Assembly (NCBI GenBank): GCA_009392675.1
Contig: VFFY01000064.1
Location: forward strand, 1 to 9,959
Reading direction: 5' to 3'
Source: SAR202 cluster bacterium
Lineage (GTDB): Bacteria; Chloroflexota; Dehalococcoidia; Lucifugimonadales; UBA826
DNA length: 9,959 nucleotides
Part shown: one piece after another, positions 1 to 6,935 of the stretch
Layout: the number at the start of each line of letters is the position of its first letter
How positions within the stretch are numbered: position 1 is the stretch's first letter
Program-made: the position numbers and the translations under genes
Notes under the pieces: generated by a model
Databases searched by the model: none
What the model saw: the letters and a program-made list of their open reading frames with translations, nothing else
Told to the model about the DNA's origin: nothing

Positions 1-3
1 CGG

Positions 4-1320
4 ATGCAACTTCCGGGACATAACGACACTGAATCTTTAGGACAGGATTCTCAATCAACAAATGTTTTTTATGGTTGGTATCTTGTCGTTGTCGGTGTCT
101 TTTTACTGTCCATTAGCTCACTTGGTGTTTTTAGGGGCATGAGTCCTATGATGCCCGTGCTTCAGAATACATTTGGCTGGACTAGAACACAAATTTCTTT
201 AAGTTCTCTTTTGACCCGAGTGGAAGGGGCCGCGCTAGGACCTGTTGAGGGTTTTTTAATTGATCGGATTGGTGCTCGAAAAATGGTACTAATCGGATTT
301 TCCATTATGGCTGTTGGGTTTACACTTTTTTCTTCCATTCAATCATTATGGCAATTTTATGCTGTTTTTATTTTGATAAACCTTGGCAACGGTATTGGGG
401 GATGGTTGGCAGTTGTTACTATTTTAAATAGTTGGTTCAAAAAGAAACGAACAAAAGCGATGGCTGGTGCAATGTCAGGGGTTCTTATTGCCGGTATTTT
501 TGTTCCACCCTACACAATCGCATTGAACCATAGTTTTCGTCTCACCGTGTTTTTCTTCGGGCTGATAATTATTGCGATTGCACTGCCTTGCGTGAAAATC
601 ATTAGAAATCATCCCGAAGAACTGGGTCTCCAGCCAGACGGGGAGATTCCAAGCTCACACGAGCCAGACCCGGGTTTGGTGGTTTCAGATAATAAAACCT
701 TTGAAGACAGCGAAGTGGAATTTACAGTAGGGCAGGCTTTGAAGACCCAAGTTTTTTGGATTCTCACAGTCGCACATGTTTCTTCTACTATTTCTCTAGC
801 TACCCTGTCGATTCATTTAATGGCCCGATTGCAGGATATTGGTCTAAGTTCAACTACCGCCAGTTATATAGAGCTGACATCTTCTGTGGTCGCCCTACCT
901 AGCCTTTTTGCAGCTGGATGGCTGGGAGATAAATTATCGAAAAAATACTTGGTGGCAACTTTTTTGTTTGTGCAAGGGATATCCACCATAGTATTGACCA
1001 TGGCAAATGGTTTACCGATGGCCTTGTTGTTCGCGATATTGTACGGAACAGCCTTTGGAGGACGAATACCTCTAATGACCGCAATAAGGGGCGATTATTT
1101 CGGTAGAAAAGCCTTCGCTTCCATAATGGGTTGGTCTATGCTACCAAACGGCGTTTTAATGGCCATCGCTCCGGTTTGGGCAGCATGGATGTTTGATAAT
1201 CATGGTAGTTACACTGTCCCATTTATTTCCTATGCGGTAATAAATTTGGCGGGTGCTTTTGTTATGTTACTTGTCAAAAAACCGAAGTTGTCACACCCAA
1301 CAAATTCTTTGAATGCCTAA
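4..1320 (+). CDS. MFS permease (12-TM, monocarboxylate/oxalate-formate antiporter-like)
   Basis: A 438-residue polytopic inner-membrane protein of the major facilitator superfamily, expected to move a small solute by proton- or solute-coupled transport. After a hydrophilic leader of about 22 residues comes FYGWYLVVVGVF, the typical first helix of OFA/monocarboxylate-type MFS proteins, then GWTRTQIS (residues 58-65). The MFS motif A loop between helices 2 and 3 is GFLIDRIGARK (83-93). A hydrophilic central loop (about 205-240) splits the two six-helix halves, and a degenerate motif A repeat, GWLGDKLSKK, follows in the second half. Length is normal for the family. The ATG is only three bases from the window edge, so an upstream start cannot be excluded, but the hydrophilic leader looks complete. 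The stop lies 9 bases before the MATE gene, suggesting co-transcription. Substrate cannot be read from sequence; the family call is firm, the subfamily tentative. Confidence 0.9.
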   Translation: MQLPGHNDTESLGQDSQSTNVFYGWYLVVVGVFLLSISSLGVFRGMSPMMPVLQNTFGWTRTQISLSSLLTRVEGAALGPVEGFLIDRIGARKMVLIGFSIMAVGFTLFSSIQSLWQFYAVFILINLGNGIGGWLAVVTILNSWFKKKRTKAMAGAMSGVLIAGIFVPPYTIALNHSFRLTVFFFGLIIIAIALPCVKIIRNHPEELGLQPDGEIPSSHEPDPGLVVSDNKTFEDSEVEFTVGQALKTQVFWILTVAHVSSTISLATLSIHLMARLQDIGLSSTTASYIELTSSVVALPSLFAAGWLGDKLSKKYLVATFLFVQGISTIVLTMANGLPMALLFAILYGTAFGGRIPLMTAIRGDYFGRKAFASIMGWSMLPNGVLMAIAPVWAAWMFDNHGSYTVPFISYAVINLAGAFVMLLVKKPKLSHPTNSLNA

Positions 1321-1329
1321 AGTGTCTTA

Positions 1330-2715
1330 ATGCAGCGAGCCAATTCTGGAGGGAAGGGAGGTAATGCCTCAAGGCGAGATCTAACACGTGGCAGTGTACC
1401 CAGAAACTTGTGGAACATGGCTTGGCCTCAAATGGCCGACAGCGCCCTTACCGTTGTGGATCAGATTGCAGATCTTTTTTGGGCTGGCAGAATGGGGTAC
1501 AGGACAATTGCAGGTCTTGGTGTAGCCCAAACTTATATATTGATTTACTCCACAGCTAGGATAGGCCTGGATGCTGGCATGCGGGCCATGATATCTCGTG
1601 CTATTGGGGCAAATGATAGAGAGTACGCAAACCATGTGTTATTACAAGCTCTGACAATGACTTTCATTTGGACTTTAGTAGTTGGCGGATTGGGAATCAT
1701 CTTCACAGATAAGTTATTGTCAGTAGTTGGAGTGAGTGGGGCCGTGATTGAGTCGGCGACCACGTATATGCAACTTCAATTTGTTGCGTACTCGATGCAA
1801 AACTTTATACGCCTCACCGGTGGGGCCTTGAACGCAGCAGGAGACAGTATAAACCCTCTGAAGGCCGTAACTGTAAGCCGTGGAGTTCACATATTGTCTA
1901 GCCCTTTCTTCATTTTTGGGTGGTTATGGTTTCCTGACATGGGTATAGCTGGTGCAGCTGCGGCAAACATCGTGGCTCAGTTCCTAGGTATGATTATGAA
2001 TTTAGTAGTGTTATATAAAGGAAATTCAGGGTTAAAATTGTCTTTTAAATCCTATCGAATTGATGTCATTTTGATATGGAGATTATTTCGAGTTGGGCTG
2101 CCAGCTGCCATGACATCTATGCAGAGATCGATTTCTCAGTTGATCCTTTTAGTTTGCGTCTCAAAATTCGGTGATGCCCCAGTTGCAGCCTTTGCTTTGT
2201 CAAGGAGAGTTGAAAATATTGTCAATAACACCAGCAGAGGTTTAGGTCGAGCTTCAGCAGCAGTGGCAGGGCAGAATTTAGGGGTTGGGTACGTCAACAG
2301 GGCTAAAAGCTCATTGAGCTGGGCACTAGTATATTCTGCCATCTTAAGTGCTATAGCAATGACTTTGTATTTATTGTTTACAGAGGAGATTGCTACTGTT
2401 TTTAATGGGGACCCCAATTTTCTTGGGCATATGACCACCTGGTTGATCATACTTGCCATAGCCACTTTTCCTATGAGTTCAGTCCAAGTTTTGACACATG
2501 GGATAAGTAACACTGGGGCAACAGTTGCCCCAATGAATATAACACTGACAACTATGTGGTTAATTGAAATACCTATGGCTTTTGGGTTGGCCTTTTTAAC
2601 TCCCTTGGATTCTGGAGGAGTTCCGTGGGGGATCGCTTGCGGGAATGTGGTGAGATGTTTAGCGTTCTTTTGGTATTTTTATAGAGGAAGTTGGCTTAAA
2701 CCGGGTGTAATTTAA
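1330..2715 (+). CDS. MATE family efflux transporter
   Basis: A 461-residue multidrug and toxic compound extrusion protein, which uses a Na+ or H+ gradient to export cationic drugs or metabolites across the inner membrane. The N-terminus carries the family's usual entry, LTRGSVPRNLWNMAWPQ (residues 18-34), leading into helix 1. The two MatE repeats are visible: repeat 1 has ARIGLDAGMRAMISRAIGA (76-94) and repeat 2 has the matching GLGRASAAVAGQNLG (304-318), each preceded by a long hydrophobic stretch. Length and 12-helix pattern are normal. The chosen ATG follows the MFS stop by 9 bases and lacks a clear Shine-Dalgarno site. The first 17 residues are poorly conserved in character, so a slightly later start is possible, but no better-placed in-frame ATG is visible. 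It probably shares a transcript with the MFS gene. Substrate unknown. Confidence 0.93.
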   Translation: MQRANSGGKGGNASRRDLTRGSVPRNLWNMAWPQMADSALTVVDQIADLFWAGRMGYRTIAGLGVAQTYILIYSTARIGLDAGMRAMISRAIGANDREYANHVLLQALTMTFIWTLVVGGLGIIFTDKLLSVVGVSGAVIESATTYMQLQFVAYSMQNFIRLTGGALNAAGDSINPLKAVTVSRGVHILSSPFFIFGWLWFPDMGIAGAAAANIVAQFLGMIMNLVVLYKGNSGLKLSFKSYRIDVILIWRLFRVGLPAAMTSMQRSISQLILLVCVSKFGDAPVAAFALSRRVENIVNNTSRGLGRASAAVAGQNLGVGYVNRAKSSLSWALVYSAILSAIAMTLYLLFTEEIATVFNGDPNFLGHMTTWLIILAIATFPMSSVQVLTHGISNTGATVAPMNITLTTMWLIEIPMAFGLAFLTPLDSGGVPWGIACGNVVRCLAFFWYFYRGSWLKPGVI

Positions 2716-2751
2716 ACCCGCTACAATATTGTGTAGTAGCATCTGTTGCTA
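2702..2751 (+). other. Three abutting short stem-loops after the MATE gene
   Basis: Three inverted repeats follow one another without a gap: CGGGT/ACCCG (2702-2706 with 2716-2720, loop 9, spanning the MATE stop codon), CTACA/TGTAG (2721-2725 with 2732-2736, loop 6), and TAGCA/TGCTA (2737-2741 with 2747-2751, loop 5). A competing pairing, GCTAC (2720-2724) with GTAGC (2736-2740), would disrupt the middle of the array. No T-run follows, so this is not a standard intrinsic terminator. It may stabilise the 3' end of the transporter transcript or act as a weak attenuator before lspA. Stems of five pairs are short and some could arise by chance. Confidence 0.3.
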
Positions 2752-2788
2752 GTTAAGGCGTCCATAAATTCGTTAAAGTTTAAAGAAT

Positions 2789-3283
2789 ATGATTTGGTAT
2801 AGAGACTGGTTTTTTTACAGCATAGCTACCGTAGTATTTATTTTGGATCAAGTCTCCAAAGAGGTGATTCGCCAACAGCTCCCGTTATATGGCTCTTGGC
2901 CAGAAGAGGGATTCTTAAGGATTGTTCACGGGTTGAACACCGGGTCTGCATTCGGACTTTTCTCTGGTTTCACTAACCTCTTGATCATAGTATCTATAGT
3001 TGGAATCGGGGTGGTTTTGTATTATTTTCAGAAACAAGAAATCTCGGTCATATGGTACCGGCTGAGCATAGGATTGATAGTTGGAGGGGCTTTAGGAAAT
3101 TTGATTGATCGTTTGAAAGATGGTGCAGTCGTGGACTTCATAAGTGTCGGATGGTGGCCTGCTTTTAATGTGGCGGATTCTTCGATAAGCGTCGGAATGG
3201 TTTTATTGATTCTTACCCTGCTGCTTGGAGAAAGATTTGGTTGGATCTCCACTTCAGATGAAAGTCGACCTGATGATTCATGA
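2789..3283 (+). CDS. lspA: Lipoprotein signal peptidase (signal peptidase II)
   Basis: A 164-residue, four-helix inner-membrane aspartyl protease that cuts the signal peptide from diacylglyceryl-prolipoproteins just before the lipidated cysteine. All family landmarks are present: D20 in FILDQVSK, LNTGSAFG (residues 49-56), GGALGNLIDRL (99-109), VVDF (114-117) and AFNVADSSI (125-133). By comparison with solved LspA structures, D116 and D130 should be the catalytic pair. The loop between them is short, as in many non-proteobacterial LspA proteins. Length is typical. The ATG lies 73 bases after the MATE gene with only an A-rich, poor ribosome site before it. The stop overlaps the next gene's start (ATGA), so the pseudouridine synthase is probably translationally coupled; lspA next to an RluA-family gene is a widespread bacterial arrangement. 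Confidence 0.97.
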   Translation: MIWYRDWFFYSIATVVFILDQVSKEVIRQQLPLYGSWPEEGFLRIVHGLNTGSAFGLFSGFTNLLIIVSIVGIGVVLYYFQKQEISVIWYRLSIGLIVGGALGNLIDRLKDGAVVDFISVGWWPAFNVADSSISVGMVLLILTLLLGERFGWISTSDESRPDDS

Positions 3284-4173
3284 ATGAAATAAAATTTGTG
3301 GCTCAACGAGACGATATTAGATTAGACCAAATGATTTCGTGCGTTATTGAAACTTATTCCCGCTCTAGTGCAAGAGAACTGATAAAAAAAGGTTTAGTGA
3401 AAGTGGATGGGAAGATAGGAAAACCTTCAACAAGGGTAGCTGTCGGACAACAAATCATAGCCAATATTCCTGAGTACCAAAAGACTTCTCTACAGCCACA
3501 GGAAATAGAGTTGACAGTGATATACGAGGACGAATCACTCATTGTTATTGATAAACCTGCTGGACTTTCTGTTCACCCGGGACCTGGCCACCCTGATGGC
3601 ACCTTGATTAATGCTGTAATGGCTCTATGCCCTGATATAACCGGAGTAGGTGAAGAAAATAGGCCAGGCATTGTACATCGACTAGATATGGATACTTCTG
3701 GAGTAATCGTTGTTGCCAAAAACGACCGAAGCCATAGGTCTTTATCCGATCAGTTTAAGAATCGCACGGTTACAAAAAGATATGTAGCTCTGGTTGAAGG
3801 AAATATGTATCAAAAAAAAGCAATAATTGATGGTCCGATAGGGCGAGATCCACACGATAGGAAGAAAATGGCAATCGTTGAAAATGGCCGAGATGCTAAG
3901 ACGGAATATGCCGTCAACGAAAGATTTGCACAATTTGATTGTTTGGATGTGAAACCAAAAACAGGTCGGACTCATCAAATTCGGGTTCATTTGTGTTCGT
4001 TAGGACATCCGGTGGCGGGGGACATTTTATATGGCACTAATGTTGCTGGTCTTGACAGGCAGTTCTTGCATGCGGCAAGTATTTCTTTATCTCACCCTAT
4101 TGACGATATTTTGATGGAATTCAAATCTCCTTTACCACAGGACCTGCTTAAATTTAAGCACTCTCTAAGTTAG
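3280..4173 (+). CDS. RluA-family pseudouridine synthase (RluD-like, with S4 domain)
   Basis: A 297-residue cytoplasmic enzyme that isomerises uridine to pseudouridine in RNA, most likely in large-subunit rRNA. An S4 RNA-binding domain occupies roughly residues 13-62 (RLDQMIS, then SSARELIKKGLVKVDG). The catalytic domain begins near residue 78 with VIYEDESLIVIDKPAG, and the active-site motif HRLDMDTSG lies at 133-141, with D136 expected to be the catalytic aspartate. KPKTGRTHQIRVHL further on is the conserved C-terminal signature. S4 plus catalytic domain and proximity to lspA point to the RluD type, but RluB/C/D-level assignment needs a tree, so no symbol is given. The ATG overlaps the lspA stop by four bases and has no Shine-Dalgarno site of its own, consistent with coupling. 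Confidence 0.95.
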   Translation: MNEIKFVAQRDDIRLDQMISCVIETYSRSSARELIKKGLVKVDGKIGKPSTRVAVGQQIIANIPEYQKTSLQPQEIELTVIYEDESLIVIDKPAGLSVHPGPGHPDGTLINAVMALCPDITGVGEENRPGIVHRLDMDTSGVIVVAKNDRSHRSLSDQFKNRTVTKRYVALVEGNMYQKKAIIDGPIGRDPHDRKKMAIVENGRDAKTEYAVNERFAQFDCLDVKPKTGRTHQIRVHLCSLGHPVAGDILYGTNVAGLDRQFLHAASISLSHPIDDILMEFKSPLPQDLLKFKHSLS

Positions 4174-4204
4174 AATTTGGTGAGTGTTAGTATTCAAATT
4201 GATT
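4174..4204 (+). terminator. Weak stem-loop after the pseudouridine synthase gene, possible terminator
   Basis: Directly after the stop codon, AATTTG (4174-4179) can pair with CAAATT (4195-4200) over a 15-base loop, and GATTTTT follows. Position and T-run resemble an intrinsic terminator, but the stem is six mostly A/T pairs and would be unstable. The rest of this 63-base gap is AT-rich, and I find no convincing -35/-10 pair for gltX in it. Confidence 0.2.
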
Positions 4205-4236
4205 TTTAGAACAATAATTGAGTTTTTGATTTAATT

Positions 4237-5694
4237 ATGGACTTTTCCAAAATAAGAGTTAGATACGCTCCAAGTCCAACAGGTGAACCTCATGTTGGAA
4301 ATATAAGGACGGCTATTTTCGACTGGTTGATAGCCCGAAACAGTTCAGGACAATTTATAGTAAGGGTTGAAGATACAGATCAGGCTAGGAAAGTGGAAGG
4401 GGCTATCGACTTACAAAAAGCCTCTCTTAAATGGTTGGGACTCGACTGGGATGAAGGGCTTGGACTGGAGGGTAAGTATGGTCCCTATATTCAGTCAGAG
4501 AGACTAACTTTATATACCGATGTGGCGGAGCGCCTCTTGCAAAGCGGGAAGGCATATAAATGTTTTTGTAATGCGCAGAGATTGTCAAAATTGAGAGAGA
4601 AGCAACTTGATAGTAAGGCGGCCATAGTAGGATACGATGGGCACTGTAGGTCTCTGAAACTGGACGAATCTGATATTTCTGGTTCCTTCGTTGTGAGGTT
4701 CAAAATGCCAGATGCGGGCCTGTCAGAATTAGATGATCTGGTGAGGGGTCATTTGGAATTCGATAATTCTCTTTCTGACGACTTCATAATATTGAAATCA
4801 GATGGATACCCTACATACCATCTAGCCTCGGTTGTTGATGATCATTACATGGACATATCCCATGTGTTGAGGGGCGAGGAATGGGTGTCTAGTGTTCCAC
4901 GACATGTTCAGCTTTATTTGGCTCTGGAATGGGAAATGCCATTATTTGCCCATTTGCCAACTATACTTGCACCTGATAAATCTAAGCTTAGTAAACGCCA
5001 CGGGGCAACCTCCATTTTGGAATACAAGAAAGCGGGCTATTTACCAGAAGCAATGTTTAATTTTTTAAGCCTTCTTGGCTGGTCCCTTGATGGAGACACT
5101 GAAATAATATCTAAAGAAGATTTGGTTAGTAAATTTGACCCTAGCCGAATAAGTTCGGCAAGTGCCATTTTTGATATTGAAAAGCTAAACTGGATGAATG
5201 GGCATTATATTAGGTCCATGAACAGTTTGGAGTTATCACAAATACTTCGAAGCTATTGGAAAGAATTCCCTCCAGAAATTTTTGATAGGACCCCAAGTTC
5301 TAATGAGGTGGATGAAGTCTCCAAATTAGTTCAAGAAAGAATTAAAGTTCTTTCTGAAGCATCGGGTTTGGTGGCCTTTGTTTTCAAGAATGAAATTACC
5401 TACGAGCCAAATGAACTAATACAAAAAAACATGGATGCGGAATCTACGACTCGAATACTGGACAGAGTGAACGAGTCGGTTTCAAAAATCGAGACTTTTT
5501 GCTCTAGGGCCATCGAAGTTGAATTAAGGGCGTTGGCCGATTCGATCGATGTTAAGGTTGGAACCTTACTTGGAACCATTAGGGTCGCTACTTCAGGACA
5601 GAAGGTATCACCGCCTTTATTTGATTCATTGGAAGTGTTAGGGCGTAATAGAGTTTTGGAACTATTGCATGTTGCCAAATCCAAACTGGCATAA
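4237..5694 (+). CDS. gltX: Glutamyl-tRNA synthetase
   Basis: A 485-residue class I aminoacyl-tRNA synthetase that charges tRNA-Glu (and possibly tRNA-Gln, if the organism makes Gln-tRNA by transamidation) with glutamate in the cytoplasm. The ATP-binding HIGH-type motif appears as HVGN within PSPTGEPHVGNIRTA (residues 12-25), followed by VRVEDTD (42-48). The glutamate/tRNA pocket stretch YPTYHLASVVDDHYMDISHV is at 191-210, leading to LRGEEW, and the KMSKS loop is KLSKR (250-254) within DKSKLSKRHGATS. CFC (109-111) and YDGHC (133-137) resemble the zinc-site segment of some GluRS proteins. The C-terminal third is the all-helical anticodon-binding domain. Length is normal. The ATG has only AT-rich sequence before it and no Shine-Dalgarno site. 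The next gene starts 89 bases downstream behind its own promoter. Confidence 0.97.
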   Translation: MDFSKIRVRYAPSPTGEPHVGNIRTAIFDWLIARNSSGQFIVRVEDTDQARKVEGAIDLQKASLKWLGLDWDEGLGLEGKYGPYIQSERLTLYTDVAERLLQSGKAYKCFCNAQRLSKLREKQLDSKAAIVGYDGHCRSLKLDESDISGSFVVRFKMPDAGLSELDDLVRGHLEFDNSLSDDFIILKSDGYPTYHLASVVDDHYMDISHVLRGEEWVSSVPRHVQLYLALEWEMPLFAHLPTILAPDKSKLSKRHGATSILEYKKAGYLPEAMFNFLSLLGWSLDGDTEIISKEDLVSKFDPSRISSASAIFDIEKLNWMNGHYIRSMNSLELSQILRSYWKEFPPEIFDRTPSSNEVDEVSKLVQERIKVLSEASGLVAFVFKNEITYEPNELIQKNMDAESTTRILDRVNESVSKIETFCSRAIEVELRALADSIDVKVGTLLGTIRVATSGQKVSPPLFDSLEVLGRNRVLELLHVAKSKLA

Positions 5695-5705
5695 TCGAAT
5701 TAGGA

Positions 5706-5725
5706 TTGACCAGCAGGCCAGTCAA
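5706..5725. repeat. Inverted repeat overlapping the -35 box
   Basis: TTGAC (5706-5710) and GTCAA (5721-5725) form a five-base inverted repeat over a 10-base centre. The left arm is the -35 box itself, so a protein bound here would block RNA polymerase. It could instead be a poor terminator hairpin for gltX, but no T-run follows. Such short arms can occur by chance. Confidence 0.25.
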
Positions 5726-5735
5726 AATTTATACT
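5706..5735 (+). promoter_or_regulatory. Predicted sigma70-type promoter for the yqeY-purQ-DMT-purL operon
   Basis: TTGACC (5706-5711) and TATACT (5730-5735) each match the housekeeping -35/-10 consensus at five of six positions and are 18 bases apart. This is the strongest promoter-like pair I find in the window. It lies in the largest gap between genes, 49 bases before the yqeY ATG, so transcription should start around 5741-5744. From here to the window end gene spacing is tight, so it probably serves the whole downstream cluster. Prediction from sequence only. Confidence 0.6.
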
Positions 5736-5738
5736 CGG

Positions 5739-5757
5739 AATCATGATTTCGAAATCA
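5739..5757. promoter_or_regulatory. Palindromic operator-like site at the expected transcription start
   Basis: TGATTTCGAAATCA (5744-5757) is a perfect 14-base palindrome, and AATCATGATT (5739-5748) is a second perfect palindrome overlapping it. Together they look like three alternating half-sites, GAATCA (5738-5743), TGATTTC (5744-5750) and GAAATCA (5751-5757). The block begins a few bases after the predicted -10 box, covering the likely +1, a usual place for a repressor operator. It does not resemble the purine-repressor boxes of enteric bacteria or Bacillus that I know. A 14-base palindrome is expected roughly once in 10 kb by chance, so its position is the main argument. Confidence 0.4.
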
Positions 5758-5783
5758 AAAACTAGGAGAATAGATATAAAGAA

Positions 5784-6230
5784 ATGCTACGTGAGACTTT
5801 AGATTCAGATCTCAAAGACGCTATGAGAAACAAAGAGGCTTTAAAGCGAACAGTGTTACGAACAATGCTATCTGAAATACGTAACGCGGAAATTGATTCC
5901 CAGACCACTTTAGATGATGAGGGAATAATTTCTGTTCTTACTAAGCAAATGCAACAACGCAAAGATAGTGTGGAAGCATACCTTGCTGCCAATCGACAGG
6001 ATCTGGTAGATAAAGAAACAGAAGAGATCAATATTATATCGGTGTATCTTCCGGAGCAGCTCCCTCCAGAAGAGATTGAAGCGATCATTACAGCGGCTAT
6101 ACTCGAGACAGGGGCTTCAAGTTTGAGTGATATGGGGAAAGTTATGGGTTTTGTTATGCCTCAAGTTAAAGGTCGTGCCGACGGTAAGATTGTTAATACG
6201 ATCGTAACTGAAAAATTGAGAGCATTGTAA
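5784..6230 (+). CDS. yqeY: GatB/YqeY domain protein
   Basis: A 148-residue cytoplasmic, mostly helical protein of the YqeY family, which shares its fold with the tRNA-binding C-terminal region of GatB, a subunit of the Asp/Glu-tRNA amidotransferase. Visible signatures are LRETLDSDLKDAMRNKEALK at the N-terminus, LRTMLSEIRNAEID (25-38), the Q-rich helix LTKQMQQRKDSVEAY, IISVYLPEQL (84-93), and a C-terminal MGKVMGFVMPQVKGRADGK, where GRADG is the family hallmark. Length is exactly typical. Its molecular role is not settled; a part in tRNA amidation is inferred from homology and fits its position beside gltX. An AGGAG (5764-5768) lies 15 bases before the ATG, further than ideal, but a stop codon at 5763 rules out an earlier start in frame. 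The next gene begins five bases after its stop. Confidence 0.93.
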   Translation: MLRETLDSDLKDAMRNKEALKRTVLRTMLSEIRNAEIDSQTTLDDEGIISVLTKQMQQRKDSVEAYLAANRQDLVDKETEEINIISVYLPEQLPPEEIEAIITAAILETGASSLSDMGKVMGFVMPQVKGRADGKIVNTIVTEKLRAL

Positions 6231-6235
6231 ACGTC

Positions 6236-6934
6236 GTGAAATTTGGAGTTGTTGTTTTCCCTGGGACCTGGAGCGACGTGGATTGCTACACTGTGTTGGA
6301 TGAGGTGTTTAACGTATCTGTTGAATACGTTTGGCATAAGGAGACGGATCTTTCAACCTATGACTGCATTATATTACCGGGGGGATTTTCATACGGTGAT
6401 TACCTAAGATGTGGAGCTATTGCGAGGTTTTCTCCGGTGATGGAATCTTTGATTAAATTTGCTCATTCTGGAGGATTAGTTTTCGGGATATGCAATGGAT
6501 TCCAAATTTTATGTGAAGCTGGATTGCTTCCAGGGGTTTTGGTTCGTAACAACCATCTTGAGTTTCGATGCCAATGGACCGATTTAAAAGTTGATAATAC
6601 CTCCACCCCATTTTCCAGTAGAGCGAAGACAGGGCAAGTCATTTCAGTTCCAATATCGCATGGCGAGGGAAACTATTTTGCTCCACACGAAACCTTGATA
6701 GAGATTGAAAACAATGGACAGGTAATATTTCGGTATAGTGCCGCGAATGGTGATATCGACGCCATTAATAATCCAAACGGGTCTATAAATAATATCGCGG
6801 GAGTGACTAACCAAGAAGGAAACATCTTGGGTATGATGCCCCATCCGGAACGTTGCTGTGATTCGCTGCTGGGAGGAACCGACGGCAAATTGATATTCGG
6901 ATCCGTGATTGATTATCTATGGAAGAAAGTGTAG
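6236..6934 (+). CDS. purQ: Phosphoribosylformylglycinamidine synthase subunit PurQ
   Basis: A 232-residue class I glutamine amidotransferase subunit that frees ammonia from glutamine and passes it to PurL for conversion of FGAR to FGAM, step 4 of purine synthesis in the cytoplasm. The Rossmann-like start KFGVVVFPGT is followed by ILPGGFSYGDYLRCGAIAR (46-64). The nucleophile elbow GICNGFQIL gives catalytic C86, and MPHPER (201-206) gives H203 and E205, completing the triad. Length is normal for a stand-alone PurQ. Translation starts at GTG, five bases after yqeY, without an evident Shine-Dalgarno site; conserved sequence begins immediately after it, which fixes the start. Residues 9-16 read PGTWSDVD where many PurQ proteins have PGSN-type loops. 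The stop lies one base before the best start of the transporter gene, so the two should be translationally coupled. Confidence 0.97.
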   Translation: MKFGVVVFPGTWSDVDCYTVLDEVFNVSVEYVWHKETDLSTYDCIILPGGFSYGDYLRCGAIARFSPVMESLIKFAHSGGLVFGICNGFQILCEAGLLPGVLVRNNHLEFRCQWTDLKVDNTSTPFSSRAKTGQVISVPISHGEGNYFAPHETLIEIENNGQVIFRYSAANGDIDAINNPNGSINNIAGVTNQEGNILGMMPHPERCCDSLLGGTDGKLIFGSVIDYLWKKV

Positions 6935-6935
6935 G

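Noticed and set aside
2136..2513. A 125-codon antisense frame within the MATE gene, and similar antisense frames of 60-126 codons elsewhere
   Set aside because: All lie opposite well-supported genes, have no recognisable domains and no promoter or ribosome site; expected by chance opposite long genes.
4174..4236. T-box or other riboswitch ahead of gltX
   Set aside because: The gap is only 63 bases, too short for a T-box leader, and shows no T-box sequence; only a weak AT-rich stem-loop is present.
5695..5725. Intrinsic terminator for gltX at TTGAC/GTCAA
   Set aside because: The stem is short and followed by AAAATTTATA rather than a T-run; the left arm is better explained as a -35 box.
5736..5783. 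Purine riboswitch or known PUR box upstream of the purQ operon
   Set aside because: The leader from the predicted start is about 40 bases, too short for a purine aptamer, and the palindrome does not match the PurR sites I know.
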